DNA of 64,000 nucleotides, from the NCBI GenBank assembly GCA_963773625.1, contig CAVZCJ010000003.1, positions 186,001 through 250,000 of the forward strand. The letters run 5' to 3'. A program made the position numbers and the translations under genes. Shown piece after piece: positions 44,259 to 53,123 of this stretch; within the stretch, counting starts at the first letter, position 1; every line of letters begins with the position of its first letter. The notes under the pieces were generated by a model that was given only the letters and a program-made list of their open reading frames with translations, was not told the origin of the DNA and did not search any database. Source of the DNA: DATARH01 sp963773625 (lineage in GTDB: Bacteria; Pseudomonadota; Alphaproteobacteria; ATCC43930; CGMCC-115725).

Positions 44259-45505
44259 TGCGATATTTCGCGGCGGCTGGGCTGGGGTTTGCGCTGGCAA
44301 TCGGCTGGGTCGGAGCCGCCCCCGCCAACGACTCTATCCGGATCGGCGCCGTCTATTCGTCTGTGGGGGCCCTGAAGAACTCAGGCCTCGATGCCGCGGC
44401 GGCAATCGAGATCGCCGCGGACATCGTCAACAAACCGCACAAGGGGCTAGAGGCGCTGCCGCTTGGCGCCGGACAAGGCCTGCCCGCTCTCGGTAACGAC
44501 CTGATCCAGGTGATTTTCGCCGACGATCAAGGCAACCCATCGGTGGCGCGCAGCCAGGTACTGCGCCTGATCGGCCAGGGCCGGGTCGCGGCGCTGATCG
44601 GCGCCGGAGACGGGGCAACCGCGCTGGCGGCGACGGCGGAAGCCGAGCGCCACGGCGTCCCATTCCTGGTGCCCAGCGCGCTCGAGCCGAAAATCACCGC
44701 GCGCGGCTTCAAATGGGTCTTTCGTACCGCCCCGCTGGCGAGCGACCTTGCCCGGGTCTACATGGAATTCCTCGCGGCGCAGAAGGCTGGCGGCACGAAA
44801 ATCGATACGCTTGCGCTGGTCTTCCAGAACACCGTGCCCGGGGCCTCCGCCGAAGCGGCCTTGCGTGACGCGGCGCAGGCGGCGGGGTTCAACGTTGTGG
44901 CCGAGCTCAGTTACACGCCCGACGGCATCGACTTGTCCGCCCAGGTCAAGGCTCTGCGCGACAAGAACCCGGATGTCGCGATTCTGCTCAGCGACGCAGG
45001 CGATGCGTCGCTTTTCATCAGGACCATGAAGACGTTCGAGTACAAGCCGCCGATCCTGATCGGCAACGACGAAGGATTTTCCGATCCCGTCTTTGTGAAT
45101 GCCGACGGCAATCTCGCCCAAGGTCTGATCGACCGTAGTGTTTGGCACGTGGGCGACGCCGATGGCCCAAGCGCGATCGTCAACGGCCTCTACAAGGCCA
45201 AGACCGGGCATGACTTGGACGACGCCAGCGCGCGGGTGCTGCAGGGGTTCCTGGTGCTGGCCGACGCGATCAACCGCGCCGGCTCGGCCGATCCAGCGGC
45301 GATCCAGCAGGCACTGGGCGACACCAACCTGAAACCCGACCAGCTGATCGTCGGCTACAATGGCGTCAAATTCGACGCGAGTGGCCAGAATACGCTCGCT
45401 GCCACCTATCTGACCCAGCTCCAGGGCAAACAATACGTCACGGTGTGGCCGGCCGAGCGCGCGGCCGGGACGCTCGCGTTGCCTTACAAGGCGTGGCAGC
45501 GGTGA
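44258..45505 (+). CDS. ABC transporter solute-binding protein (branched-chain amino acid type)
   Basis: Periplasmic binding protein of 415 residues, type I fold. The signal peptide is RYFAAAGLGFALAIGWVGAA with likely cleavage after APA. SIRIGAVYSSVGALKNSG begins the mature domain, and IQVIFADDQGNPSVARSQVLRLI is typical of LivJ/LivK-like proteins that bind amino acids, amides or ureas. No permease or ATPase gene follows; the next gene is dgt. Coupling to hyuB suggests a cyclic amide or its product as ligand, which is an inference. Confidence 0.88.
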   Translation: MRYFAAAGLGFALAIGWVGAAPANDSIRIGAVYSSVGALKNSGLDAAAAIEIAADIVNKPHKGLEALPLGAGQGLPALGNDLIQVIFADDQGNPSVARSQVLRLIGQGRVAALIGAGDGATALAATAEAERHGVPFLVPSALEPKITARGFKWVFRTAPLASDLARVYMEFLAAQKAGGTKIDTLALVFQNTVPGASAEAALRDAAQAAGFNVVAELSYTPDGIDLSAQVKALRDKNPDVAILLSDAGDASLFIRTMKTFEYKPPILIGNDEGFSDPVFVNADGNLAQGLIDRSVWHVGDADGPSAIVNGLYKAKTGHDLDDASARVLQGFLVLADAINRAGSADPAAIQQALGDTNLKPDQLIVGYNGVKFDASGQNTLAATYLTQLQGKQYVTVWPAERAAGTLALPYKAWQR

Positions 45506-45622
45506 TTGCCCGAGCGCCGACTCGGCCCAATATTAAGTAATGTCGAATTTCAGGGCTGTATGAGGGACATGCGTCCTAATAAGGCGGCGTTTCGCCTATT
45601 CGCTGGACAAGGTCGCTTCTGA

Positions 45623-46786
45623 ATGAAATGGCCGGTGGCGCGCGCGCCTTACGCGTCGAAGCCGGAGGAGAGCCGCGGCCGGCTCCATCCGGAGCCGGAG
45701 CACGCGATGCGCTCGCCGTTTCAGCGCGACCGTGACCGCGTCATCCACTCGACCGCGTTCCGCCGCCTCAAGCACAAGACCCAGGTCTTCGTCTATCACG
45801 AGGGCGACCACTACCGCACGCGGCTGACGCATAGTCTCGAAGTGGCGCAAATCGCGCGCTCGATCAGCCGCGTGCTTGGCCTCGACGAGGATTTGGCCGA
45901 GGCGCTGGCGCTGGCGCATGACCTTGGCCACACCCCGTTCGGCCATGCCGGCGAGGAGGCGCTCAACGCCGAGATGGCGGCGCATGGCGGGTTTTCGCAC
46001 AACGACCAGACCCTGCGGATTCTGACCAGGCTGGAGCACGGCTATGCCGAGTTTGATGGGCTCAACCTGACCTGGGAGGCGCTCGAGGGAACGGTCAAGC
46101 ACAACGGTCCGCTCGCGGCGCCGGTGTCGCCATCGATCGGCGAATACAATGCGCGCCACGATCTGCGGCTCGATACTTACGCGGGGCCGGAGGCGCAGGT
46201 CGCCTCTCTCGCGGATGATATCGCCTACAACAACCACGACATCGACGACGGGCTGCGCGCCGGATTATTCGCTGTCGCCGACCTCAAGGACCTGCCGCTG
46301 GTCGGACCGGTGTTCCACGAAGTGGCGCAGAAATATCCCGGCCTGGAAGAACCGCGTCTCATCCACGAATCGATTCGCCGGATGATCGATCGCATGGCGC
46401 GCGATCTGATCGGCGAGACCCGCGCGCGCTTGGCCGACGCCAGGGTCAAATCGGCCGACGATATTCGCGCGCTCGGGCAGCCGGTCGCGGCGTTCTCCGA
46501 GGCGATGCGGGATAACGACCGGGCACTGAAGCGTTTTCTCTACGACCGGATGTATCGGCACTATCGAGTTAACCGCATGAGCCACAAGGCGCGTCGGGTG
46601 GTGCATGAGCTGTTCCAACTGTTCGTCGCCGAGCCGGAGTGCCTGCCGAGCGAATGGCGAGCGGCGGCCGCTTGCGGCGATAGGGCAGCAAGCGCGCGCA
46701 TCGTCGCCGACTACCTCGCCGGGATGACCGACCGATTTGCCCTCGACGAGCACCGCCGCTTGTTCGATACCTACGCGGGGGTTTGA
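45623..46786 (+). CDS. dgt: deoxyguanosinetriphosphate triphosphohydrolase-like HD protein
   Basis: Hydrolyses dNTPs to nucleosides and triphosphate, and affects dNTP pools. The 387-residue protein has the full HD metal site: His in RLTHSLEVAQIAR, the HD pair in ALAHDLGHTPFGHAGE, and the distal Asp in LADDIAYNNHDIDDG. The N-terminal RSPFQRDRDRVIHSTAFRRLKHKTQVF is the family signature. The length matches the shorter Dgt type found just before argS in alphaproteobacteria, and argS starts ten bases downstream. Confidence 0.94.
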   Translation: MKWPVARAPYASKPEESRGRLHPEPEHAMRSPFQRDRDRVIHSTAFRRLKHKTQVFVYHEGDHYRTRLTHSLEVAQIARSISRVLGLDEDLAEALALAHDLGHTPFGHAGEEALNAEMAAHGGFSHNDQTLRILTRLEHGYAEFDGLNLTWEALEGTVKHNGPLAAPVSPSIGEYNARHDLRLDTYAGPEAQVASLADDIAYNNHDIDDGLRAGLFAVADLKDLPLVGPVFHEVAQKYPGLEEPRLIHESIRRMIDRMARDLIGETRARLADARVKSADDIRALGQPVAAFSEAMRDNDRALKRFLYDRMYRHYRVNRMSHKARRVVHELFQLFVAEPECLPSEWRAAAACGDRAASARIVADYLAGMTDRFALDEHRRLFDTYAGV

Positions 46787-46796
46787 CGAACATCCG

Positions 46797-48575
46797 ATGG
46801 CTGATGTTTTCGGCGATTTTCGCCGGCTCGTCGTGGCTGCGCTCGACGATTTGGCGGCTTCCGGCGCGATCCCGGCCGGGCTCGACTACGCACGCGTCGC
46901 GGTCGAGCCGCCGCGCGATCCCGCCCACGGCGACCTGTCGACCAACGCGGCGATGGTGCTCGCGGGCCAAGTGAAGCAAAACCCGCTGGCGCTGGCCGAG
47001 ACGATCGCGGCGGCGCTGTCCCGGCACGAGCTGCGCAGCGCCGGCTACCGCGGGCGCGGCTTCACCGCGGCGGTCGCCAAACCCGGGTTTATCAACGTCC
47101 GCCTCGACGCGGAGGTCTGGCACGCGCAACTTCGGAACATCCTCGAAACCGGCATCACCTATGGCGACTCCGAGAGTGGGGCGGGCAAGGACATCAACGT
47201 GGAGTTCGTCTCGGCCAACCCGACCGGGCCGATGCATGTCGGGCACGGGCGGGGCGCGGTCGTCGGCGACGTGCTCGCGGCGCTGCTGAAGAAGGCCGGG
47301 TTCGCGGTCAGGCGCGAGTACTACATCAACGACGCCGGCGCCCAGGTCGACGTGCTGGCGCGCTCGCTCTATCTGCGCTACCGCGAAGTGCTGGGCGAAG
47401 AGACCGCTTGGATCCCCGAGGGGTTCTATCCCGGCGACTACCTGATCGACACCGCCCGCGAGCTGGTGGCGCGCGACGGGCGCACCTGGCTCGACAAGCC
47501 GGAGTCCGAATGGCTTGGGCCGCTGCGCGAATTCGCGGTCGCGCGGATGATGGCGTCGATCCGCGACGACCTCGACACGCTCGGGCTCAGCTTCGACAAG
47601 TTCTCGTCCGAGCGCGAACTGGTCGAGGCGGGCGCGATCGACGCCGCGCTCGGCATGCTCGAACAGCGGGGGCTGATCTACACGGGCGTGCTCGAACCGC
47701 CCAAGGGCAAGCTGCCCGACGACTGGGAGCCGCGCCCGCAGCTCCTGTTCCGCGCCACGCAATTCGGTGACGAGGTCGACCGGCCGCTAAAGAAATCCGA
47801 CGGGTCGTGGACCTATTTCGCCGCCGACATCGCCTACCATTTCGACAAATACCGCCGCGGCGGCGAGACCATGATCGACGTCTGGGGCGCCGATCACGGC
47901 GGGTACGTCAAGCGCATGCAGGCGGCGGTCAGGGCGCTGACCGAAGGCGCCGGCGCGCTCGACGTCAAGCTCTGTCAGCTCGTCAACCTCTTCGACAACG
48001 GCCAGCCCGTGCGCATGTCGAAGCGCGCCGGCACCTTCGTGACCTTGCGGGAGGTGATCGACGAGGTCGGCAAGGACGTCTTCCGCTTCATCATGTTGAC
48101 CCGGCGCAACGACCAGGCGCTCGATTTCGATTTCGCCAAGGTCACCGAACAGTCCCGCGATAACCCGGTCTTCTACGTCCAGTACGCGCATGCTCGCGCC
48201 AGTTCGGTCATGCGGCACGCCGCCGAGGAGTTGCCGGCCGAGCAGTTTGCCGACGCGGCCCTGGCCGAGGAGAACCTGGCGCTTCTATCGGATCCCGCGG
48301 AGCTGGCGCTGATTCGCTTGCTGGCAGGGTGGCCGCGCTTGGTCGAGAGCGCGGCAGAGGCGCACGAACCGCACCGTATCGCGTTCTATCTTCAAGAGGT
48401 GGCGGCCTCGTTCCATCTTTTATGGACGAAGGGCAGGGACGAAGCGCAGTTGCGCTTCATCGTTTCGGGGGATCCCGGCTTGACCCGGGCGCGGCTCGCG
48501 CTGGTGCGCGGCGTCGCGGTCGTGGTCGCGTCGGGGCTGGCGGTCATCGGGGTGACGCCGGCGGAGGAGATGTGA
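46797..48575 (+). CDS. argS: arginyl-tRNA synthetase
   Basis: Class I aminoacyl-tRNA synthetase of 592 residues. The HIGH-type motif is in SANPTGPMHVGHGRGAVVGD near residue 145, and the KMSKS-type motif reads RMSKRAGTFVTL near 405. The N-terminal tRNA D-loop-binding domain and the C-terminal DALR anticodon domain (YAHARASSVMRHA, YLQEVAASFHLLW) are both present. The ATG at 46797 is the start that begins MADVFGDF; an in-frame ATG at 46737 lies inside dgt and is rejected. It is followed by the SPOR gene with a two-base gap. Confidence 0.96.
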   Translation: MADVFGDFRRLVVAALDDLAASGAIPAGLDYARVAVEPPRDPAHGDLSTNAAMVLAGQVKQNPLALAETIAAALSRHELRSAGYRGRGFTAAVAKPGFINVRLDAEVWHAQLRNILETGITYGDSESGAGKDINVEFVSANPTGPMHVGHGRGAVVGDVLAALLKKAGFAVRREYYINDAGAQVDVLARSLYLRYREVLGEETAWIPEGFYPGDYLIDTARELVARDGRTWLDKPESEWLGPLREFAVARMMASIRDDLDTLGLSFDKFSSERELVEAGAIDAALGMLEQRGLIYTGVLEPPKGKLPDDWEPRPQLLFRATQFGDEVDRPLKKSDGSWTYFAADIAYHFDKYRRGGETMIDVWGADHGGYVKRMQAAVRALTEGAGALDVKLCQLVNLFDNGQPVRMSKRAGTFVTLREVIDEVGKDVFRFIMLTRRNDQALDFDFAKVTEQSRDNPVFYVQYAHARASSVMRHAAEELPAEQFADAALAEENLALLSDPAELALIRLLAGWPRLVESAAEAHEPHRIAFYLQEVAASFHLLWTKGRDEAQLRFIVSGDPGLTRARLALVRGVAVVVASGLAVIGVTPAEEM

Positions 48576-48577
48576 GC

Positions 48578-49321
48578 ATGTCCTACCAATTTGGGCACGT
48601 CGATCCGGACGAGCGTCCCGGACATGTGGAGCAGCCGCAATACGAGGATGAACTGCCGCTGCGGCGCGGCCTGTCCGGCCCCGCGCTGGTGTTGGGGGTG
48701 ATGGCGTTGTTCGCTGGCGGGCTGTGGTTTGCGTATCACGAAGGCACCAAGCACCCGTCCATAACCGCCGGCCCCACGGCGGGGGAAGATGTACCGCTGA
48801 TCCGCGCCGATCCCGATCCGGTCAAGATCAAGCCGCCACCCGAGAAGGTCGGCGGCCTCAATATCCCCGACAAAGACAGCCCGCTCTATGGCGCGCCCCC
48901 GGGCGGCCAGCTTGTGGAGAAGTTATTGCCGCCGCCCGAGACGCCCGCGCCACGGCCGGCCTCGGCTCCGTCTCAACCGCCGCCGGCGCAGGCGCAGCCC
49001 GTCGCGACAACCCCTCCTGCGGCCGCCGTTCAGAACCCCGCCCCCAAGGCTCCGGCGCAGCAGCCCGCCGCGCCGAGCGGGGTGCGCGTGCAGCTCGCCT
49101 CGGTGCGTTCGATCGATGCGGCGCGCGACGAATGGACGCGCTTGAGGCAGGACAACCCCGATCTGCTCGGCAAGCTGAGCGCGGTCGCGGTGCGCGCCGA
49201 TCTCGGCGAACGCGGCATCTGGTACAAGATCGAGGTGGGACCGCTACCGTCGAAAGAGGCCGCAACCCGTCTCTGCGGCGAGATGAAGCAGCGCGATCTG
49301 GGATGCCAAATTGTCCGATGA
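48578..49321 (+). CDS. SPOR domain protein
   Basis: Single-span inner-membrane protein of 247 residues. A cytoplasmic N-terminus (about 35 residues) precedes a span (GPALVLGVMALFAGGLWFAY), then a Pro/Ala-rich periplasmic linker (about 65-165) and a C-terminal SPOR domain (VRVQLASVRSIDAARDEWTR, then IWYKIEVGPLPSKEAATRLC). SPOR domains bind denuded glycan strands at the division septum, so a role in division is likely. GGAGGA precedes the ATG. It overlaps nagZ by about 11 bases, matching the usual alphaproteobacterial order. Confidence 0.92.
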   Translation: MSYQFGHVDPDERPGHVEQPQYEDELPLRRGLSGPALVLGVMALFAGGLWFAYHEGTKHPSITAGPTAGEDVPLIRADPDPVKIKPPPEKVGGLNIPDKDSPLYGAPPGGQLVEKLLPPPETPAPRPASAPSQPPPAQAQPVATTPPAAAVQNPAPKAPAQQPAAPSGVRVQLASVRSIDAARDEWTRLRQDNPDLLGKLSAVAVRADLGERGIWYKIEVGPLPSKEAATRLCGEMKQRDLGCQIVR

Positions 49322-50363
49322 GGCGGGCGTCTCCTCCGCCCGCGCGCGCACGCCGCCGCGGGCCATTCTCTTCGGCTGCGCCGGCGAGCGGCTGAGCACC
49401 GACGAGCGTTCGCTGTTTGCCGCTTGCGACCCGCTCGGCTTCGTGCTGTTTCGTCGCAATTGCCAAGAGCCCGACCAGATCCGGGCCCTGGTCGCCGCGC
49501 TGCGCGATTGCGTCGGCCGCTCCGACGCGCCGGTATTGATCGACCAGGAAGGCGGCCGGGTCGCGCGGCTGCGGCCACCGCATTGGCGGGCTTATCCGGC
49601 GGCGGCGCGCCTCGCCGCCCTGCCCGACGGGGAGGCGGACGAGGCGGTGCGAATAGGGGCGCGGCTGATTGCCGACGACCTCGCCGTGCTCGGCATTACG
49701 GTTGATGCCGCGCCGGTGCTGGACGTGCCCATTGCCGGCGCCGATCCGGTAATCGGCGACCGCGCCTATGGTGGCGGGCCCGATCGGGTCGCGCGCCTCG
49801 GCCGGGTGATGTGCGAAGGCTTGCTTGCGGGTGGGGTGTTGCCGATCGTGAAGCACATGCCCGGCCATGGCCGCGCCCGGGTCGACAGTCACCGCGACTG
49901 CCCGGTCGTCGACGCCAGCGCCGACGAGCTTGCCGCCAGCGATTTCGAGCCGTTTCGCCGGCTCGCCGACATGCCGTGGGCGATGACCGCGCATGTCGTC
50001 TACAGCGCCTTCGACCGCGAGCCGTCGACGATGTCGCGCCCGGTTATCGAGCATGTGATCCGCGGCCAGATCGGCTTTGATGGGGTGCTGGTCTCGGATG
50101 ACATCGGCATGGGCGCGCTCTCTGGCGGGCTCGGCGAGCGGGTCGGAAAGGCGCTTCGCGCGGGCTGCGACTTGGCGCTCCACTGCAGCGGCATGATCGG
50201 CGAGATGGCGGACCTCGCCGAAACGGCGCCGCCGATCTCCGCAAAGACCGCCGTGCGGCTGGCGCGCGGCGAGGCGATGCGGCTGGCGGCGCGGCGCGAC
50301 TTCGACCGCGGCGCCGCCGAGGCCCGGTTCGACGCTCTCACCGGCGCGGTAGCGGCAAGATGA
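49311..50363 (+). CDS. nagZ: beta-N-acetylhexosaminidase, GH3 family
   Basis: Cytosolic enzyme of about 350 residues that removes GlcNAc from muropeptides during wall recycling. The GH3 signature is KHMPGHGRARVDSH, with the acid/base His, and the catalytic nucleophile Asp is in VLVSDDIGMGAL. IDQEGGRVARLRPP is also typical. The start is a TTG inside the 3' end of the SPOR gene; the first clear core residues begin at PPRAILFGC, so a later start is possible. It overlaps the protease gene by four bases. Confidence 0.93.
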   Translation: MSDEAGVSSARARTPPRAILFGCAGERLSTDERSLFAACDPLGFVLFRRNCQEPDQIRALVAALRDCVGRSDAPVLIDQEGGRVARLRPPHWRAYPAAARLAALPDGEADEAVRIGARLIADDLAVLGITVDAAPVLDVPIAGADPVIGDRAYGGGPDRVARLGRVMCEGLLAGGVLPIVKHMPGHGRARVDSHRDCPVVDASADELAASDFEPFRRLADMPWAMTAHVVYSAFDREPSTMSRPVIEHVIRGQIGFDGVLVSDDIGMGALSGGLGERVGKALRAGCDLALHCSGMIGEMADLAETAPPISAKTAVRLARGEAMRLAARRDFDRGAAEARFDALTGAVAAR

Positions 50364-51056
50364 TCGTCGACGGCCAGTTCGCGGCGATGATCAGGACCGC
50401 CACCACCTGGGTGCTGCCGGTGATCTTCGCGGTGACGTTTCACGAGGCGGCCCACGGCATCGTCGCCAATCAACTCGGCGACGACACGGCCAAGCGCGCC
50501 GGGCGCGTGAGCCTCAATCCGCTGAAGCACGTCGATCCCGTCGGCACGATACTTCTGCCGGCCATGATGATCCTCGCGCGGGTCCCGTTTCTGTTCGGCT
50601 ACGCCAAGCCGGTGCCGGTCAATTTCGGCCGGCTGCGGCCACCGCGTCTTGGGATGGTCCTTGTCGCGCTTGCCGGGCCGGCGACCAACGTCCTGCTGGC
50701 GATCATATCGGCGCTGCTGGCCTATGGATTGCCCCTGCTTCCGGAAAGCGGGGTGTTGTGGGCGAGGGATAATCTTCAGCACTCGATTGTGCTGAATGTC
50801 GTTCTTTGTGTTTTCAACCTGCTGCCGTTGCCGCCGTTGGATGGTGGCCGTGTCGCGGTCGGGCTGTTGCCGCGGGTGCTGGCGATGCCGCTGGCGCGGC
50901 TCGAGCCCTACGGCATGATAATCCTGATGGGTCTGTTTCTGCTTTCCTACATTGGCCCGCAGATAGGCTTGGGCTTCAGTCTGCTTGGCTGGCTGATTGG
51001 AGGTCCGGCCGATTTGCTCTATCGAACTCGTGCTGAAGATCACCGGACACGCGTGA
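50360..51056 (+). CDS. site-2 protease family (M50) membrane protein, frame broken at the 3' end
   Basis: Rhomboid-independent intramembrane metalloprotease of about 231 residues. The zinc motif HEAAH is at 28-32, the second motif NLLPLPPLDGGRV is near 160, and about six hydrophobic segments are present. As read, there is no stop and the frame runs straight into ScpA, giving a 478-residue fusion. Dropping one A of the pair at 51025-51026 changes the end to LLYRLVLKITGHA and a TGA at 51054-51056 that overlaps the scpA ATG (TGATG). That is the usual arrangement in this cluster, so the apparent fusion is probably a sequence error. Confidence 0.85.
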
Positions 51057-51796
51057 TGAGCGAACCCGCGCTTGTCCTCGACCTGGACGGTTATGAGGGA
51101 CCGATCGATTTGTTGCTCGCCTTGGCGCGCGAGCAGAAGGTCGATCTCGCGCGCATCTCGATCTTGGCGCTCGCCGATCAGTACCTCGACTTTATCGCCC
51201 AGCAGCGCCTGTTGCGGCTGGAGGTCGCCGCCGATTACCTGGTGATGGCGGCGTGGCTCGCCTACCTCAAGTCGCGGCTGCTGCTGCCCGACCCGCCCGA
51301 AGAAGAAGGGCCGAGCGCGGTCGAGCTGGCCGAGGCGCTGGCCCACCGGCTGCGGCTGCTCGAGGCGATGCAACGCGCCGGCGCGACGCTGATGGCAAGA
51401 CCCCAGCTCGGCCGCGACGTGTTCGCGCGCGGCGCGCCGGAGGGCCTCGACCGCATCGACCGCGCGGTCTTCGAGCTGAGCCTTTACGAGCTGTTGAAAG
51501 CCTATGGCGATAGCCATCGCCGTCAGCACGGCCAGGTGCTGACGATCACGCCGACCTCCTATCACACATTGGCGGAAGCGCTGGAGCGGCTGGAGCGGCT
51601 CGTCGGCCAGGTGCCGGAATGGCGCGAATTGGAGAATTTTCTGCCCGAGGATTTACGCGGCAGCCCGCAGCGCCGTTCGGGACTCGCCGCGACGTTCGCG
51701 GCGCTGCTTGAGCTGGCGAAGGCCGGGCGCGTTGAGTTGCGCCAGGACCGCAATTTTGGCCCGCTCTATCTGCGCAGCGCGGCGAGGGGCGAGTGA
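51056..51796 (+). CDS. scpA: segregation and condensation protein A
   Basis: Kleisin subunit of the SMC-ScpAB condensin, 246 residues. The N-terminal SMC-binding part begins VLDLDGYEGPIDLLLALARE and continues DQYLDFIAQQRLLRLEVAADYLVMAAWLAYLKSRLLLP. The C-terminal winged helix ends near ATFAALLELAKAGRVELRQD. It is read in frame with the upstream protease in this sequence but has its own ATG at 51056. It overlaps scpB by four bases, and the two act together in chromosome compaction and segregation. Confidence 0.93.
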   Translation: MSEPALVLDLDGYEGPIDLLLALAREQKVDLARISILALADQYLDFIAQQRLLRLEVAADYLVMAAWLAYLKSRLLLPDPPEEEGPSAVELAEALAHRLRLLEAMQRAGATLMARPQLGRDVFARGAPEGLDRIDRAVFELSLYELLKAYGDSHRRQHGQVLTITPTSYHTLAEALERLERLVGQVPEWRELENFLPEDLRGSPQRRSGLAATFAALLELAKAGRVELRQDRNFGPLYLRSAARGE

Positions 51797-52389
51797 GCGA
51801 GCGCGCCGAGCGGCGGCGGCTGGCCGAGGCGTTGCTCTTCGCCTCGCCCGAGCCGTTGTCGGAGGCCGAGCTGGCGCTGCGGCTGGGCGAGGATGCCGAC
51901 ATTTCTGTGCTGTTGCGCGAGCTCGCCGAAGACTACGCGGGGCGCGGGATCAACCTGGTCGGGCTGGCCGGCGGCTGGACATTCCGCACGGCGCCCGACC
52001 TCGCCGGCGCGCTGCGCAGCGAGCGCCAGGTCGAGCGGCGGCTGTCGCGCGCCGCGGTCGAGACCCTGGCGGTCATCGCCTATCACCAGCCGGTGACCCG
52101 CGCCGAGATCGAGGCGATCCGCGGGGTCACCATCGCGCGCGGCACGCTCGACCGGTTGCTGGAGGCCGGGTGGGTGGCGCCGCGCGGGCGACGCGAGGCG
52201 CCGGGCCGGCCGTTGAACTGGGTAACGACCCCGCATTTCCTCGCCCATTTCGGCCTCGACAGCCTCGGCGAGCTGCCAGGGGTGGAGGAGCTGCGCGCCT
52301 CTGGTTTGCTCGATATCGGACCGGCGGTGTTCGGTGATGGACTTCAAGCGTCCGACGATCCCAATTCCGTACCGGACGACGAACCGTGA
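51793..52389 (+). CDS. scpB: segregation and condensation protein B
   Basis: Second accessory subunit of bacterial condensin, 198 residues, made of two winged-helix domains. Conserved pieces are LAEALLFASPEPLSEAELAL and RLSRAAVETLAVIAYHQPVTRAEIEAIRGV. The latter is the ScpB hallmark. LLEAGWVAPRGRREAPGRP and TTPHFLAHFGLDSLGELP follow. A GTG start overlaps the scpA stop (GTGA). The last 30 residues are variable and Asp/Pro-rich. A 176-base gap follows, where many relatives have tatA. Confidence 0.94.
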   Translation: MSERAERRRLAEALLFASPEPLSEAELALRLGEDADISVLLRELAEDYAGRGINLVGLAGGWTFRTAPDLAGALRSERQVERRLSRAAVETLAVIAYHQPVTRAEIEAIRGVTIARGTLDRLLEAGWVAPRGRREAPGRPLNWVTTPHFLAHFGLDSLGELPGVEELRASGLLDIGPAVFGDGLQASDDPNSVPDDEP

Positions 52390-52565
52390 GCGCCGCCGAG
52401 AAGCCGCCGTATGGCGGGGCGGTCACGGGGCTCACGCGAGGCGAGCCGCGATAAGGCGTATTTGCCGCTCCCAAGCCTTTCTGACATTATCGCCCCGCTT
52501 GCGGAGCCGCGCGATGTGGTCCTGTATTTTCCGCTCGGTCGGCCGCCAGTACCAGGTGCAACCGG
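52390..52565. other. scpB-tatB gap without tatA
   Basis: In many alphaproteobacteria a tatA gene lies between scpB and tatB. Here no frame in either direction shows the short N-terminal span plus amphipathic helix of TatA. The gap is GC-rich with some repeated CGCCGC-type sequence, and I see no terminator or promoter I can defend. Confidence 0.5.
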
Positions 52566-53114
52566 ATGTTTCTTGATATCGGCTGGCCCGAATTCCTGCT
52601 GATCGGCGTCGTCGCGCTGCTCGTGATCGGGCCCAAGGATTTGCCGGCGGCGTTGCGCGTCGCCGGGTATTGGGTGCGCAAGGCACGCACGATGTCGCGC
52701 GAGTTTCAGTCGCACTTCGAGCAGATGCTGCGCGAGGCCGAGCTCGACGAGGTCCGCCAAGAGCTGAAGAAGGTCACCGACATCAACCTCGACCACGAGG
52801 CCAACAAGATCATGGGCATGGCCGACGACCCGGCAACGCCGGGCGCCGCGCAAACCGTCCCCAAACCGCCCGACGTGCCCGACTTTCTCGATCACACGCC
52901 GGCCCCGGCCGACCCGGTTCCGCCGCCCGAGGCGGTGGGCGAGCCTCGCCCCGAACCGCCGGCCGACGAGGCGACGGCGGCGCCGGTGGCACTTGACGAA
53001 CCGGCCGCGGAGCTGCCGGTGCCCGACATGGTCGCGCCCGAGCCGGTTCCCGTGACCGAAGCGCCGCGCCCCCGCAAGAAACGGGCGCGTACCGCCGAGT
53101 CGTCGAAGTCCTAG
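52566..53114 (+). CDS. tatB: Sec-independent protein translocase TatB
   Basis: Tat receptor component of 182 residues. The N-terminus has one span with the conserved Glu and Gly-Pro pair (MFLDIGWPEFLLIGVVALLVIGPKDLP), followed by an amphipathic helix (LRVAGYWVRKARTMSREFQS) and a charged helix (QMLREAELDEVRQELKKVTDI). The C-terminal 80 residues are a Pro/Ala-rich tail ending in a basic cluster. It works with TatC, encoded nine bases downstream, to bind twin-arginine signal peptides of folded proteins. Confidence 0.92.
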   Translation: MFLDIGWPEFLLIGVVALLVIGPKDLPAALRVAGYWVRKARTMSREFQSHFEQMLREAELDEVRQELKKVTDINLDHEANKIMGMADDPATPGAAQTVPKPPDVPDFLDHTPAPADPVPPPEAVGEPRPEPPADEATAAPVALDEPAAELPVPDMVAPEPVPVTEAPRPRKKRARTAESSKS

Positions 53115-53123
53115 CGCAAGACG

